DNA of 64,000 bases from Pseudofrankia inefficax (lineage in GTDB: Bacteria > Actinomycetota > Actinomycetes > Frankiales > Frankiaceae): assembly GCF_000166135.1 (NCBI RefSeq), contig NC_014666.1, positions 5,146,001-5,210,000 on the forward strand. Direction: 5' to 3'. Position numbers and translations under genes: made by a program. The notes beneath the pieces were generated by a model. The model was not told the origin of the DNA and made no database searches. It was given only the letters and a program-made list of their open reading frames with translations. Shown piece after piece: positions 1 to 11,300 of this stretch (positions are counted from its first letter, which is position 1; every line of letters begins with the position of its first letter).

Positions 1-2273
1 CGGACACGGCCGGTCCGCCACCGCGCCGGATGCCGTTCGCCTGGAGCGGCGTCGCCGTGGCGGCCGGCGCGGCGCGGTCCGCCCGGGTGCGGATCCGGAG
101 CGCCGGGCCGGACACGGTCACGGTCAGCCTGTTCGACGAGCAGATGGCGCCGATCGCCCAGGTCGCGTCGCTGGTCACCCGGGACATGGCCGCGTTCGCG
201 CCGCGCCCGAGCGATCAGCTCTACCACGTCCGCTGGCAGCCGACCACGAGGCCCGAGCCGGCGGCGGCCGGCCCCGCCGAAGACGCCGCCGCCCCGCCGG
301 CCCTGGTGGGCCCGGCCGACGGCGAGCTGCGCGGGCTGCTGTCCACGGGGGCGTACCCGGACCTCGACGCGCTGGGGGACGCGCTGGCCGCCGGCGCCGG
401 CCCACCGGAGCTCATCGTCGTCACCTCGGGCGCGTTCCCCGGCCACGGGGCCGACGATCTCCCCGGTGACGTTCACGCGACGGCCCGCCGGGTGCTCCAG
501 GTTGTCCAGGGGTGGCTCGGCGACGAGCGCCTCGCCGGGAGCCGGCTGGTGGTCGTGACGCGGGGTGCCGTCGCCGCCGGGCCAGCGGACGCCGTCGAGG
601 ACCTGCCCGGCGCCGCGCTGTGGGGCCTGATCCGCGCGGCTCAGGCGGAGCACCCGGGCCGGCTGCTGCTCGTCGACCTCGACGACAGCCTCTCCTCCGG
701 CGCGGCGCTGGCCGCCGCCCTGCGAGCGGGTGGCGACGACGAGCCGCAGCTCGCGCTGCGCGCCGGGCACTGGCTGGTCCCCCGGCTCGCGCGGGTCCGG
801 ACGGACAGCGCCGCCGGCACGGCCGACGACACCGCCGGCTCGGCGCACAGCGACCAGACGAACGGCGACCCGGCGGCCGGGCCCGGCTCGCCGCGGCGCC
901 CGTTCGGCCCGGACGGCACCGTCCTCGTGACCGGCGGGACGGGAACCCTCGGCGCGCTGATCGCCCGCCACCTCGTCACCGCGCACGGCGTGCGACACCT
1001 TCTGCTGGTGAGCCGGAGCGGGCCGGCGGCCGCGCGGGCCACGGCGGTCCACGAGGAGCTGACCGCGCTCGGCGCCGACGTCCGGATCGCCGCCTGCGAC
1101 CCCGTCGACCCCGCGGCGCTGGCCGCGCTGCTCGCCACCGTGGCGCCCCAGCCGCCGGTCCGCGCGGTGGTGCACGCCGCCGGCGTCCTCGACGACGCCA
1201 CGATCACCGCGCTGACCGCGCGGCAGCTCGACGCCGTGCTGCGCCCGAAGGTCGACGCCGCCTGGCACCTGCACCAGGCGACCCGCGAGCTCGACCTCGA
1301 CGCGTTCGTCCTGTTCTCCTCGGCGGCCGGCACGATCGGCCATGCCGGCCAGGCGAACTACGCGGGCGCGAACACCTTCCTCGACGCGCTCGCGCACCAT
1401 CGCCGCGGCCGCGGGCTGCCGGCGACCTCCCTGGTCTGGGGCGTCTGGGAGCAGGCTGCGGCAGCCCTGGGCGAGCACGGCGCGAGCGCCGTCGAGGCGC
1501 TGCGCAACAGGACCGGGCTGACCCCTATCGCCCTGGACGACGGGCTGGCGATGTTCGACGCCGCGATCGAGGCCAGGGCGGGCTCCGGTCCCGGCGCGAC
1601 GCTCCCGGTCGTGATGCCCGCGAACCTGAGCCTGGCCGCGCTGCGCCGACAGGCCGGGGCGGGCCTGCTCGCGCCGATCATGCGCGCGCTGGTGCCCACC
1701 GCCCGGCCGCCCGGGGAGAGCGGTCCGGCCGAGGCCGGCTTCGCGGACGGGCCCGGCGACCGGCGCGGGTGGGCCCGCCGCCTCGACGGGGAGTCAGCGG
1801 ATGACCGCCGCGCCATCCTCGCCCGCCTGGTGCGCGCCCACGTCGCGGCCGTGCTCGGCCACGTCACGGCGGACGACGTCGACGAGGACACCGCCTTCCG
1901 CGACCTCGGCTTCGACTCGCTGACCGCCGTGCAGCTGCGCAACGAGGTGAGCGCCGCCAGCGGCCTCACCCTGCCGGCGTCGCTCGTGTTCGACCATCCG
2001 ACTCCGCGGGCGCTCGCCGCCTACCTCGACGGCGAGCTCGCGGGGGATGTGGCCGCCGCGGCCGTCCTGCTGGCCGATCTCGACCGGTTCGACGCCGCGC
2101 TTGACGCCCTGCCCGACACACCGGAGCGCGCCGCGGTCACCGCCCGGCTCGACGCGCTGCACTGGAAATGGGCCGCGGCCCAGGACGCGGACGACGACGC
2201 CGACGCCGACCTCGCGTCGGCGACCGACGACGAGATCTTCCGCGTCATCGACGACGAGCTCGGAATCTCCTAG
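1..2273 (+). CDS. Type I modular PKS, 3' fragment (DH end-KR-ACP-docking)
   Basis: The reading frame is open from the window edge (codons begin at base 3), so the gene starts upstream; the ATG at 30 lies inside a DH domain and is not a real start. Visible parts in order: the last part of a DH (PFAWSGV motif at about 33-53, after the catalytic residues), a ketoreductase (nucleotide-binding GGTGTLG at about 930, LDD motif of B-type KRs, catalytic Tyr codon at 1359 in QANYAGAN), an ACP (GFDSL, phosphopantetheine Ser codon at 1917), and a C-terminal docking tail ending [15 protein letters not shown]. There is no room for an ER between DH and KR. The B-type KR plus DH predicts an alkene, if the unseen DH active site is intact. 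The docking tail matches the N-terminal coiled coil of the next gene 29 bp downstream, so this protein probably hands its chain to that one. KS, AT and extender choice lie outside the window. Confidence 0.95.
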   Translation, partial: DTAGPPPRRMPFAWSGVAVAAGAARSARVRIRSAGPDTVTVSLFDEQMAPIAQVASLVTRDMAAFAPRPSDQLYHVRWQPTTRPEPAAAGPAEDAAAPPALVGPADGELRGLLSTGAYPDLDALGDALAAGAGPPELIVVTSGAFPGHGADDLPGDVHATARRVLQVVQGWLGDERLAGSRLVVVTRGAVAAGPADAVEDLPGAALWGLIRAAQAEHPGRLLLVDLDDSLSSGAALAAALRAGGDDEPQLALRAGHWLVPRLARVRTDSAAGTADDTAGSAHSDQTNGDPAAGPGSPRRPFGPDGTVLVTGGTGTLGALIARHLVTAHGVRHLLLVSRSGPAAARATAVHEELTALGADVRIAACDPVDPAALAALLATVAPQPPVRAVVHAAGVLDDATITALTARQLDAVLRPKVDAAWHLHQATRELDLDAFVLFSSAAGTIGHAGQANYAGANTFLDALAHHRRGRGLPATSLVWGVWEQAAAALGEHGASAVEALRNRTGLTPIALDDGLAMFDAAIEARAGSGPGATLPVVMPANLSLAALRRQAGAGLLAPIMRALVPTARPPGESGPAEAGFADGPGDRRGWARRLDGESADDRRAILARLVRAHVAAVLGHVTADDVDEDTAFRDLGFDSLTAVQLRNEVSAASGLTLPASLVFDHPTPRALAAYLDGELAGDVAAAAVLLADLDRFDAALDALPDTPERAAVTARLDALHWKWAAAQDADDDADADLASATDDEIFRVIDDELGIS

Positions 2274-2302
2274 CCCCGACCTGAGGACAGTCGACCAGAC
2301 TC

Positions 2303-5300
2303 ATGAATCCCGACGCACCCGAGCAGAAGCTGCGTGACTACCTCCGCAAGGTGACCGGCGAGCTGCGGCAGACCCGCCGTCTGCTGCTGGACGCCGAGGC
2401 CGCCAGGAACGAGCCGATCGCCGTCGTCGGCATGGGCTGCCGCTATCCCGGCGGGATCCGCGGCCCGGCGGACCTGTGGCGGGTCGTCCGCGACGAGGTC
2501 GACGCCATCTCGGCCTTCCCCACCGACCGGGGCTGGGATCCGGATCTCTACGACCCCGACCCCGAACGGCCAGGGCACAGCTATGCCAGGACCGGTGGCT
2601 TCCTGCCCGACGCGGACCGGTTCGACGCGGCGTTCTTCGGCATCAGCCCCCGCGAGGCGCTGGCGATGGACCCGCAGCAGCGGCTCGCGCTGGAGGTGTC
2701 CTGGGAGACGTTCGAGCACGCCGGCGTCGACCCGCGGTCGCTGCGCGGCGGCGACACCGGCGTCTACATCGGGACGAACGACCAGGACTACGCCGTGCTC
2801 GCGGCCGCGGGACCGGACGACGTCGACGGGTACGTCGGCACCGGCAACCTGCCCGCGGTGATCTCGGGCCGGGTCGCCTACACGCTGGGCCTGCACGGGC
2901 CGGCCGTGACCGTGGGCACCGCGTGCTCGTCGTCGCTCGTGGCGCTGCACCTGGCGGTGCGGGCGCTGCGCGGCACGGAGTGCTCGCTGGCGCTGGCCGG
3001 CGGGGTGGACGTGATGGCCACCCCTACGGTGTTCGTCGAGTTCAGCCGGCAACGCGGTCTCGCCCCCGACGGCCGCTGCAAGTCGTTCGCCGCCGCGGCC
3101 GACGGCACCGGCTTCGCCGAGGGGTGCGGCCTGCTGCTGCTGGAGCGGCTGTCCGACGCGGAACGCAACGGGCACGTCGTCCACGCCGTCATCCGCGGCT
3201 CGGCGGTGAACTCCGACGGCGGGAGCAACGGTCTCACGGCGCCGAGCGGACCGGCGCAGCGCCGGGTAATCCAACAGGCACTGGCCGACGCGCGGCTGGC
3301 CGCGACCGACGTCGACCTCGTCGAGGCCCACGGCACCGGGACGACCCTGGGTGACCCGATCGAGGCGCAGGCGATCCTCGCGACGTACGGCAGCGGCCGG
3401 GCCGCCGACCGGCCGGTCCGCCTTGGGTCGATCAAGTCGAACATCGGGCACGCGCAGGCCGCGGCCGGGGTCGCGGGAATCATCAAGATGACGGAGTCGA
3501 TGCGGCACGGCGTCATGCCGAGGACGCTGCACGTGGACGCACCGACGCCGCACGTCGACTGGAGCGCGGGGGCGGTCTCCCTGCTCTCCGAGGCGTGTCC
3601 GTGGCCAGAGCTGGACCGGCCGCGCCGCGCCGCGGTCTCGTCCTTCGGCATCAGCGGCACGAACGCCCACGTCGTCCTGGAGGCGCCGGGGGGCGGCCCG
3701 GCGGACGAGGACCCGCGGGACGCGGACTGCGGCGAGCCGGCGGGCGAGGGTGGGGCGAGCCCGTCGACCTGGCTGCTCTCGGCCAGGAGCGGGACGGCGC
3801 TGCGGGAGCAGGCGGTCCGGCTCCACGAGCGGGTCGCGGCGGACCCCCGGCTGCGGCCCGCCGACGTCGCCTGGACGCTGGCCACCACCCGAGCCCGGTT
3901 CGAGCACCGGGCGGCGCTCGTCGCGACCGGACGTGACGAGCTGCTGGCCAGCCTGGCCGCGCTCGGGCGTGACGACCCGGCACCGGCGCTGCTGCGCGGA
4001 CGGGCTGGTAGCTCCCGCGCCGGCGCCGTGGCCGTGCTGTTCTCGGGCCAGGGCAGCCAGCGGATCGGCGCCGGGCGCGAGCTGTACCAGGCCGAGCCGG
4101 TGTTCGCCGCCGCGTTCGACGAGGCGTGCGCCCAGCTGGACCCGCTGCTGGACCGGCCGCTGCGCGAGGTGGCCTGGGCGGCACCGGGCACGGCGGCGGC
4201 GGCCCAGCTCGACCAGACCGGGTGGACCCAGCCGGCGCTGTTCGCGCTGCAGGTCGCGCTGTTCCGGCTGCTGGAACACGCCGGCCTGCCGGTCGCGCGG
4301 CTGGCCGGGCATTCGATCGGCGAGATCAGCGCTGCGCACGTAGCCGGGCTGCTCTCACTGCCGGACGCCGCCAGGCTGGTCGCCGCCAGGGGCCGGCTCA
4401 TGCAGGCGGCCACACCGGGTGGGGTGATGGTGGCGGTCCAGGCGACGGAGGCCGAGGTCCGGGCCAGCCTCGCCGGGCTCCCGGGCCTCGACGGCGGCGC
4501 CGACGGCAACTCCGAGCCGGCAGGCCCGCAGCCGGGCACGGGCTTTCCTGGACTCGACGTCGCGGCCGTCAACGGGCCGCTGTCGGTGGTCGTCTCCGGG
4601 GACTCCGGCGCCGCGGCCCGGTTCGCCGACCACTGGGCAGCACGCGGCCGCAAGACGCGGCGGCTGGCCGTCAGCCACGCCTTCCACTCCCACCACCTGG
4701 ACGAGGTACTCGACGAGTTCCGCGCCGTCGCCGCCGGACTGAGCTACCTCGAACCCACGATCCCGCTGGTGTCGACGCTCACGGGCAGACCGGCGGCCGC
4801 GGCCGAGCTGGCCTCGGCGGACTACTGGGTGCGCCAGATCCGCGAGACCGTACGGTTCGCGGACGCCGTCGAGTCCCTGCGCGGCCTCGGGGTCACCTCG
4901 TTCGTCGAGCTCGGACCGGATCCGGTGCTCGGCGCCGCCGTCCACGAGGTGCTCGACAACCCGGCGGGCCCACGGCACCCGGTCCCGTCGCCCGCGCAGG
5001 CCGCGGCCGGCGGCGGCGCGCCCGTGGCGGACACCGCGCGGGCGTTCACCCTGCTGCGGGCGGGACAGCCGGAGCCGATCACGGTGAGCACCGCGCTCGC
5101 CGAGCTCGACGCTCGTGGGGTGCCGGTCGACTGGGCCCGGGTGCTGGGCCACCGGGGCGCCCGCGCCGTCGAGCTCCCGACCTACCCCTTCGAGCGGCAG
5201 CGCTTCTGGGCCAGGCGCCGGCCGGCGACCGCCGACCTGACAGCGGTCGGCTTCGACCAGGTCCGGCACCCGTTCCTGCTCGCCGCCGTCGACCTGGCCG

Positions 5301-8300
5301 GGGCGAGCGGCGAGCCGGCCGGCGCCGGTGGCGCGGAACGGGTGCTGACGGGCCGGCTCGCCGCGACCGACCAGCCCTGGCTCCTCGACCACGAGGTGCA
5401 CGGGACGCTGCTGCTGTCGCCGTCCGCGCTGGTGGAACTCGCGCTCGAAGCCGGCGCCCGGGCCGGCTGCGGACAGGTGCACGACCTTGTGGTCGACGCG
5501 CCCCTGACGCTGTCCGCCCGGACCGCGCACCAGGTCCAGGTCGTCGTCCGCGCTGCCGACGACGCCGGGCTCCTGGGCTTCGAGGTCTGGGGCCGCGCCG
5601 AGGTCGACGCCGACGGGCCGGGTTCCGACTCCGGCGGCTCCGGCCAGCCGGGGTGGCGGCGCCACGCGCACGGGTTGCTCGCCCCCGCCGGCACGCCGAC
5701 GGACGCGGAGCCGCCCGCGATCCTGGCCGCCCCGCCCGCGTCGTCCCCGCCCGGCGCCCAGTGGCCGCCCGGGGGCGCGCAGGAGATCGATGTCGCGGAC
5801 GTCTATGAGCGGTTGGCTGCCGTCGGCCACCGGTACGGCCCGGCCTACCAGGTGCTGCGGGCAGCGTGGCGGGCCGGCGGCGACATCTGCGCGGAGTTGA
5901 GCCTGGGGACTGTCCCGGAGGGCGCGGACGGCCACGGCGAAGGGGCGGTCGGCTCCGGGACGCGCGGCGAAGGTTCGGCACCGGCAGGTGACCGGCCGCC
6001 GGAGTTCGCGGTGCACCCGACGCTGATCGACGCGGCGTCGCAGGCGGCGTTCCTGGATCCACGCTTCCTGGCCTCAGTGGTGGAACGCGGGGAGACGGCT
6101 GGCGAAGCCGGTCGACACCCGTGGCTGGCCACACGCTGGCGGGCGGTCTCGGTCCACGCGACCGGGGCGACCGACGTGCGGGTTCGCCTGTCCCGGTCCG
6201 GCCCGGACACGGTGCGGCTGACGATGACCGACCCGGCCGGCGGCCTCGTGCTGACCGCCGAGTCGGTCGGCCTCGAACCGCTGCCGCCGGAGCGGGTCCC
6301 GCCACCGCCGGCGCCGCGGGCCGACGGGCTGTACCGCCTCGGTTGGGCCCCGGCCGGCCTGCCGGCACCCCGCTCCTCGCGGACCCGGTGGGTGGTGCTC
6401 GGCGACGGCGCGCCGGCCTCCCTCATCGGGGCGCTGGCCAGCGGCGAACCGGTGCCGGAGGTGGTGTTCCTGCCGGTCGCCGGGAGCGGGACGGCCGGGC
6501 CCGCGCAGGTACGCGCAACGGTCGGACGAGTGCTCGGTCAGTTGCAGGGTTGGCTGGCCGAACCGGCACTGGCCGGCTCCCGGCTGGTCGTGGTGACGCG
6601 CGGGGCGGTTGCCGTGGACGGCGCCGACCCCGTCTCACCGGCCGGCCGCGAGGGCGCCGCCGCGGGCCTCGATGCCGGCGGCTCGGTCGATCCAGCCGGC
6701 GGGGCCAGCTGGGGACTGGTCCGGTCGGCGCAGTCCGAACACCCGGACCGGTTCCTGCTGCTGGACGTCGACCAGCCCACCTTCGGCAGTCTCGCCAGCG
6801 TCGCCGTTGCCAGCACGGGCGCCATCGACAGCGTTGACGGGTCGGTCGCGGCCGGACTGGCGGACCTGGCGGACTGGGTGGGAGCCCTTGTCAGCGCCGC
6901 CGAACCGCAGGCGGCCGTGCGCGACGGCCGGCTCCGCCTCCCCCGCCTCGCGCCGCTGCCGGCGGCTCCCGAGAACGCCCGGAGCGGGATCGACCCGGGG
7001 CTCGATCCGGCGGGCACGGTCCTCGTCACCGGTGGCACCGGCGGCCTGGGTAGCCTGCTCGCCCGCCACCTCGTCACCACCCACGACATCCGGCACCTGC
7101 TGCTCACCAGCCGACGCGGCCCTGAGAGCCCCGGAGCCTCGGAACTCGTCGCCGAACTCACCGACCTCGGCGCCCAGGTCAACATCGTCGCCTGCGACCA
7201 CACCGACCCCACACAGGTCGCCGCCCTCCTCGCAGACGTACCGGACGCACACCCACTGCGAGCCGTCTTCCACACCGCCGGCACCCTGCACGACGCCACC
7301 CTCACCAGCCTCACACCAGCCCACCTCGACGACGTCCTACCCGCCAAAATCGACGCCGCCTGGCACCTCCACCACCAAACCCGCCACCTCCCCCTCACCC
7401 ACTTCGTCCTCTACAGCAGCCTCGCCGGCACCCTCGGCGCACCCGGACAAGCCAACTACGCAGCCGCCAACACCTACCTCGACACCCTCGCCCACCACCG
7501 CCACCTCCTCGGACTCCCCGCCACCACCCTCGCCTGGGGACTCTGGCAACACACCAGCGGCATGACGCAGAACCTGACAAGCGCCCAACACACCCGCATC
7601 GACACCAGCGGCGTCCGGCCCCTCACCACCGAACAGGGCCATGCTCTGCTCGACGCCGCCCTCGCGGGGGACGAACCAACGCTGGTGGCGGCCCATTTCA
7701 ACCTCGCCACCCTGCGCCTGCACGCGGCCAGCTCGCCGCCGGTCCTGCGCGTCCTGACCGGCGCCGTGCCGCTGCGGCGGGCCGCGGCAAGCGGCGGTGC
7801 GGGGGGCACCGGTGCGTCCGCCTGGGCCGACCGGCTGGCTGACCGGCCGGTCGGTGAGCGCGAGACCGCGGCGCTCGACCTCGTCCAGTCCCTGACGGCG
7901 CAGGTGCTCGGGCACCGATCGGCCAGCGCGGTGGACCCGGACCAGGCCTTCAGCGAGATGGGCTTCGACTCGCTCGGCGCCGTCCGCCTGCGCAACGACC
8001 TCAGCGCCGCCACCGGCCTGCGCCTGGCGGCGACCGCCGTCTTCGACTACCCGAATCCCCGGGCACTGGCCGGTCAGATCCTCGCCGAGCTCGCGCCGCG
8101 GACACCGGCGCCGCCACCGGGGTCGATCGTGGCCGACCTCGACCGGCTCGCCACGGCGCTGACCTCGCTCGCCCCCGGCGACGAGCAGCGGGTTCGCGCG
8201 ACCGCGAGCCTGCGGGAGCTGGTCGCGACCCTCGGCGACACCGGTTCGGCGCCGGAGCGGGACGTGCTGGCCAGAATCGGCGCCTCCTCTGGCGAGGAGA

Positions 8301-8395
8301 TCTTCGCCTTCATCGACAACGAGCTCGCCGGGTCGTCATCCGCCGGTGGCCAGCACGACAACCATGCCGCAACCGTGCCCGGGGAGCGTTCATAG
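2303..8395 (+). CDS. Type I modular PKS, one module: KS-AT(malonyl)-DH-KR-ACP
   Basis: This 2030-residue single-module PKS adds one malonyl unit. Residues 1-40 form a coiled-coil docking segment (KLRDYLRKVTGELRQ), which supports ATG 2303 although the upstream GAGGAC is 15 bases away. KS: Cys208, His343, His383. AT: GHSIG with Ser671 and HAFH at 792-795, the malonyl-CoA signature. DH: His1030 and Asp1243 are present, but the HxxxGxxxxP motif reads HEVHGTLLLS (Pro to Ser) and the LPFxW motif is lost, so its activity is doubtful. KR: LHD ending at Asp1664 and catalytic Tyr1719, B-type. ACP: Ser1890. The tail carries a docking motif (EEIFAFIDNELAG), and the next PKS gene starts 2 bp after the stop. 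Also odd: the KS active-site context is VGTACSSS where VDTACSSS is usual. The module makes either a D-hydroxyl or an alkene, depending on the DH. It is inferred to be the third-from-last extension module. Confidence 0.96.
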   Translation: MNPDAPEQKLRDYLRKVTGELRQTRRLLLDAEAARNEPIAVVGMGCRYPGGIRGPADLWRVVRDEVDAISAFPTDRGWDPDLYDPDPERPGHSYARTGGFLPDADRFDAAFFGISPREALAMDPQQRLALEVSWETFEHAGVDPRSLRGGDTGVYIGTNDQDYAVLAAAGPDDVDGYVGTGNLPAVISGRVAYTLGLHGPAVTVGTACSSSLVALHLAVRALRGTECSLALAGGVDVMATPTVFVEFSRQRGLAPDGRCKSFAAAADGTGFAEGCGLLLLERLSDAERNGHVVHAVIRGSAVNSDGGSNGLTAPSGPAQRRVIQQALADARLAATDVDLVEAHGTGTTLGDPIEAQAILATYGSGRAADRPVRLGSIKSNIGHAQAAAGVAGIIKMTESMRHGVMPRTLHVDAPTPHVDWSAGAVSLLSEACPWPELDRPRRAAVSSFGISGTNAHVVLEAPGGGPADEDPRDADCGEPAGEGGASPSTWLLSARSGTALREQAVRLHERVAADPRLRPADVAWTLATTRARFEHRAALVATGRDELLASLAALGRDDPAPALLRGRAGSSRAGAVAVLFSGQGSQRIGAGRELYQAEPVFAAAFDEACAQLDPLLDRPLREVAWAAPGTAAAAQLDQTGWTQPALFALQVALFRLLEHAGLPVARLAGHSIGEISAAHVAGLLSLPDAARLVAARGRLMQAATPGGVMVAVQATEAEVRASLAGLPGLDGGADGNSEPAGPQPGTGFPGLDVAAVNGPLSVVVSGDSGAAARFADHWAARGRKTRRLAVSHAFHSHHLDEVLDEFRAVAAGLSYLEPTIPLVSTLTGRPAAAAELASADYWVRQIRETVRFADAVESLRGLGVTSFVELGPDPVLGAAVHEVLDNPAGPRHPVPSPAQAAAGGGAPVADTARAFTLLRAGQPEPITVSTALAELDARGVPVDWARVLGHRGARAVELPTYPFERQRFWARRRPATADLTAVGFDQVRHPFLLAAVDLAGASGEPAGAGGAERVLTGRLAATDQPWLLDHEVHGTLLLSPSALVELALEAGARAGCGQVHDLVVDAPLTLSARTAHQVQVVVRAADDAGLLGFEVWGRAEVDADGPGSDSGGSGQPGWRRHAHGLLAPAGTPTDAEPPAILAAPPASSPPGAQWPPGGAQEIDVADVYERLAAVGHRYGPAYQVLRAAWRAGGDICAELSLGTVPEGADGHGEGAVGSGTRGEGSAPAGDRPPEFAVHPTLIDAASQAAFLDPRFLASVVERGETAGEAGRHPWLATRWRAVSVHATGATDVRVRLSRSGPDTVRLTMTDPAGGLVLTAESVGLEPLPPERVPPPPAPRADGLYRLGWAPAGLPAPRSSRTRWVVLGDGAPASLIGALASGEPVPEVVFLPVAGSGTAGPAQVRATVGRVLGQLQGWLAEPALAGSRLVVVTRGAVAVDGADPVSPAGREGAAAGLDAGGSVDPAGGASWGLVRSAQSEHPDRFLLLDVDQPTFGSLASVAVASTGAIDSVDGSVAAGLADLADWVGALVSAAEPQAAVRDGRLRLPRLAPLPAAPENARSGIDPGLDPAGTVLVTGGTGGLGSLLARHLVTTHDIRHLLLTSRRGPESPGASELVAELTDLGAQVNIVACDHTDPTQVAALLADVPDAHPLRAVFHTAGTLHDATLTSLTPAHLDDVLPAKIDAAWHLHHQTRHLPLTHFVLYSSLAGTLGAPGQANYAAANTYLDTLAHHRHLLGLPATTLAWGLWQHTSGMTQNLTSAQHTRIDTSGVRPLTTEQGHALLDAALAGDEPTLVAAHFNLATLRLHAASSPPVLRVLTGAVPLRRAAASGGAGGTGASAWADRLADRPVGERETAALDLVQSLTAQVLGHRSASAVDPDQAFSEMGFDSLGAVRLRNDLSAATGLRLAATAVFDYPNPRALAGQILAELAPRTPAPPPGSIVADLDRLATALTSLAPGDEQRVRATASLRELVATLGDTGSAPERDVLARIGASSGEEIFAFIDNELAGSSSAGGQHDNHAATVPGERS

Positions 8396-8397
8396 CA

Positions 8398-11300
8398 ATG
8401 GCCGACGAAGAAAAGCTGCTCGAATACCTGAAGCGGGTCACGGCCGATCTCTACCAAGCCCGCCAACAACTCCGCGACACCCACAACACCCACCACGAAC
8501 CCATCGCCATCATCGGCATCGGCTGCCGCTACCCCGGCAACACCAACACCCCCGAACAACTCTGGAACCTCCTGAACACCGGCACCGACGCCATCACCCC
8601 CTTCCCCACCAACCGCGGCTGGAACACCCACCACCTCTACCACCCCGACCCCGACCACCCCCACACCACCACCACCACCCACGGCGGCTTCCTCCACGAC
8701 GCCGACCAGTTCGACCCCACCTTCTTCAACCTCTCCCCCCGCGAAGCCCAAGCCATGGACCCCCAACAACGCCTCCTCCTCGAAACCACCTGGCACACCC
8801 TCGAACACGCCCACATACCCCCCGAACACCTCCGCGCCACCCCCACCGGCGTGTTCGTCGGCCTGGTCGGCAGCGACTACGCGGTCCGGGCATTCGGCCA
8901 GCCGGCGGACGAGGTCGAGGGTTTCCTGCTCACCGGCAACAGCGGCAGCGTGGCGTCGGGGCGGCTGGCCTACTCGTTCGGCTTCCAGGGACCCGCCGTC
9001 ACCATCGACACCGCCTGCTCCTCCTCCTTGGTCGCCATCCACCTCGCCGCCCAGGCACTCCGCAACGGCGAATGCACCCTCGCCCTCGCCGGCGGCGCCA
9101 CCGTCGTCTCGACCCCCACCGTCTTCGTCGAATTCAGCCGACAGCGGGGTCTCTCCCCCGACGGACGCTGCAAACCGTTCGCGGCCGGCGCCGACGGGAC
9201 AGGCTGGGGTGAAGGCGTCGGCCTGGTCCTGCTGGAACGGCTGTCTGACGCCCAGGCCAACGGCCACCAGGTGCTCGCCGTCGTCCGCGGCAGCGCGATC
9301 AACCAGGACGGCGCCTCCAACGGCCTCACCGCCCCCAACGGACCCTCACAACAACGCGTCATCCACCAGGCCCTCGCCAACGCGCAGCTCTCGCCCACGG
9401 ACATCGACGCCGTCGAAGCCCACGGCACCGGCACCACCCTCGGCGACCCCATCGAAGCCCAGGCACTCCTCGCCACCTACGGCCAACACCGACCCGACGA
9501 GCAACCCCTATACCTCGGCTCCATCAAATCCAACATCGGCCACACCCAAGGCGCCGCCGGAATCGCCGGCGTCATCAAAATGACCATGGCACTACACCAC
9601 GCCACCCTCCCCAGAACACTGCACGTCGACGAACCCACGCCCCACGTCGACTGGACCGCCGGAAACATCCAGCTCCTCACCGACACCACTCCCTGGCCGG
9701 ACCACAATCGGCCCCGCCGGGCCGCCGTCTCCTCGTTCGGCATCAGCGGCACCAACGCCCACCTCATCCTCGAACAGGCCCCCGAACCCGAATCTGGCGC
9801 CGACGCGGAACCCGATTCGGAACAGCCTGCCACGGCCGGACCGGAAACACCGCCCGCATTGGACGACGACCTTCCGCTGCTGATCTCGGGCCGCGGAACG
9901 GGCGCCCTGCGGGCGCAGGCGGAAAGCCTGGCCGAATTCCTTGAGGCGAATCCCCGGCTGCCACTGCGGGAGGTCCGGTCGGCGCTGCTCGGCGCCCGTT
10001 CCCTGTTCGACGATCGAGCGGCGATCGTCGCCGCGGACCGCGAGCAGGCGAGCCACGCGCTGCGGCGACTGGCGAAGGGCGAGCCCGCACCCGGGTTGTT
10101 CTCCGGCACGGCGAGCGCCGCCGCCCGCAAGGCCGTCTTCGTGTTCCCGGGCCAGGGTGGCCAGTGGCCGGGCATGGCGGCTGGCCTGCTGACCTCGGCT
10201 CCCGTGTTCCGCGACCAGGTGGCCGCCTGTGACGCCGAACTGTCCCGCCACGTCGACTGGTCGCTGCTCGACGTCCTGAGCGGCGCGCCGGGCGCGGCCT
10301 CGCTCGACCGCGTCGACGTGGTCCAGCCGGCGCTGTTCGCGGTGATGGTCGGGCTCGCCGAGCTGTGGCGATCGCGCGGGGTCCAGCCGGCCGCCGTGCT
10401 CGGGCACTCGCAGGGCGAGATCGCCGCCGCCCACGTGGCGGGGGCGCTCTCGCTGGCCGACGCGGTGCGGGTGGTGGCGCTGCGCAGCAGTGCGCTGGTG
10501 GCGCTCGCCGGGCGTGGGGGGATGGCAGCCGTGGCGCTGCCGGCCGACACCGTGGCCGAGCGGCTCGCCGTCGCCCCCTGGACGGGCCGCGTCGGCATCG
10601 CCGCGGTGAACGGGCCGGCGGCGACCGTCCTCTCCGGTGACGCCGGCACGTTGCGCACCCTGGTGGAGCGGTGGTGGGCGGACGGGGTGCGGGTCAGGAC
10701 GATTCCGGTCGACTATGCGTCTCACTCCGCCCAGGTCGACGAGATCCGGGCCCGGCTGGCCGGGGCGATCGGCGAGATCCAGGCTCCACGCGCCGACCAG
10801 GCCGCCGTGCCGTTCTTCTCGACCGTGACCGGGGACTGGCTCGGCGCGGCCGGACTCGACGCCGACTACTGGTTTCGCAACCTGCGCGCGCCGGTCCAGT
10901 TCCAGGCGGCTGTCAGCGCGCTGGCCCGGCAGGGGTTCACCACGTTCATCGAGCCGAGTCCGCACCCCGTGCTGACCGGCGCCATCGAGGAGACGCTGGC
11001 GGCCGTCGAGGTGGACGGCGTCTGCCTCGGCACCCTGCGCCGAGACGCGGGCGGACCGGCGCAGTTCACCGCCGCGGCGGCGGCTGCGTTCGTCCAGGGA
11101 GTCCCGGTGACGTGGCCGCACGGCCGCTCCGCCGAGGCGCCGGCCGCGCCCGTCGCGCGGCGCCCAGGGCTGAACGGGCTGCCGACCTATCCCTTCCAGC
11201 GGCAGCGGTACTGGTTCGACACGGCGAACGGCGCCACGGACGTCGCGGCCGCCGGCCTGCGCCCGGCCGGCCATCCGCTGCTCGCCGCGACCGTGGAGCT

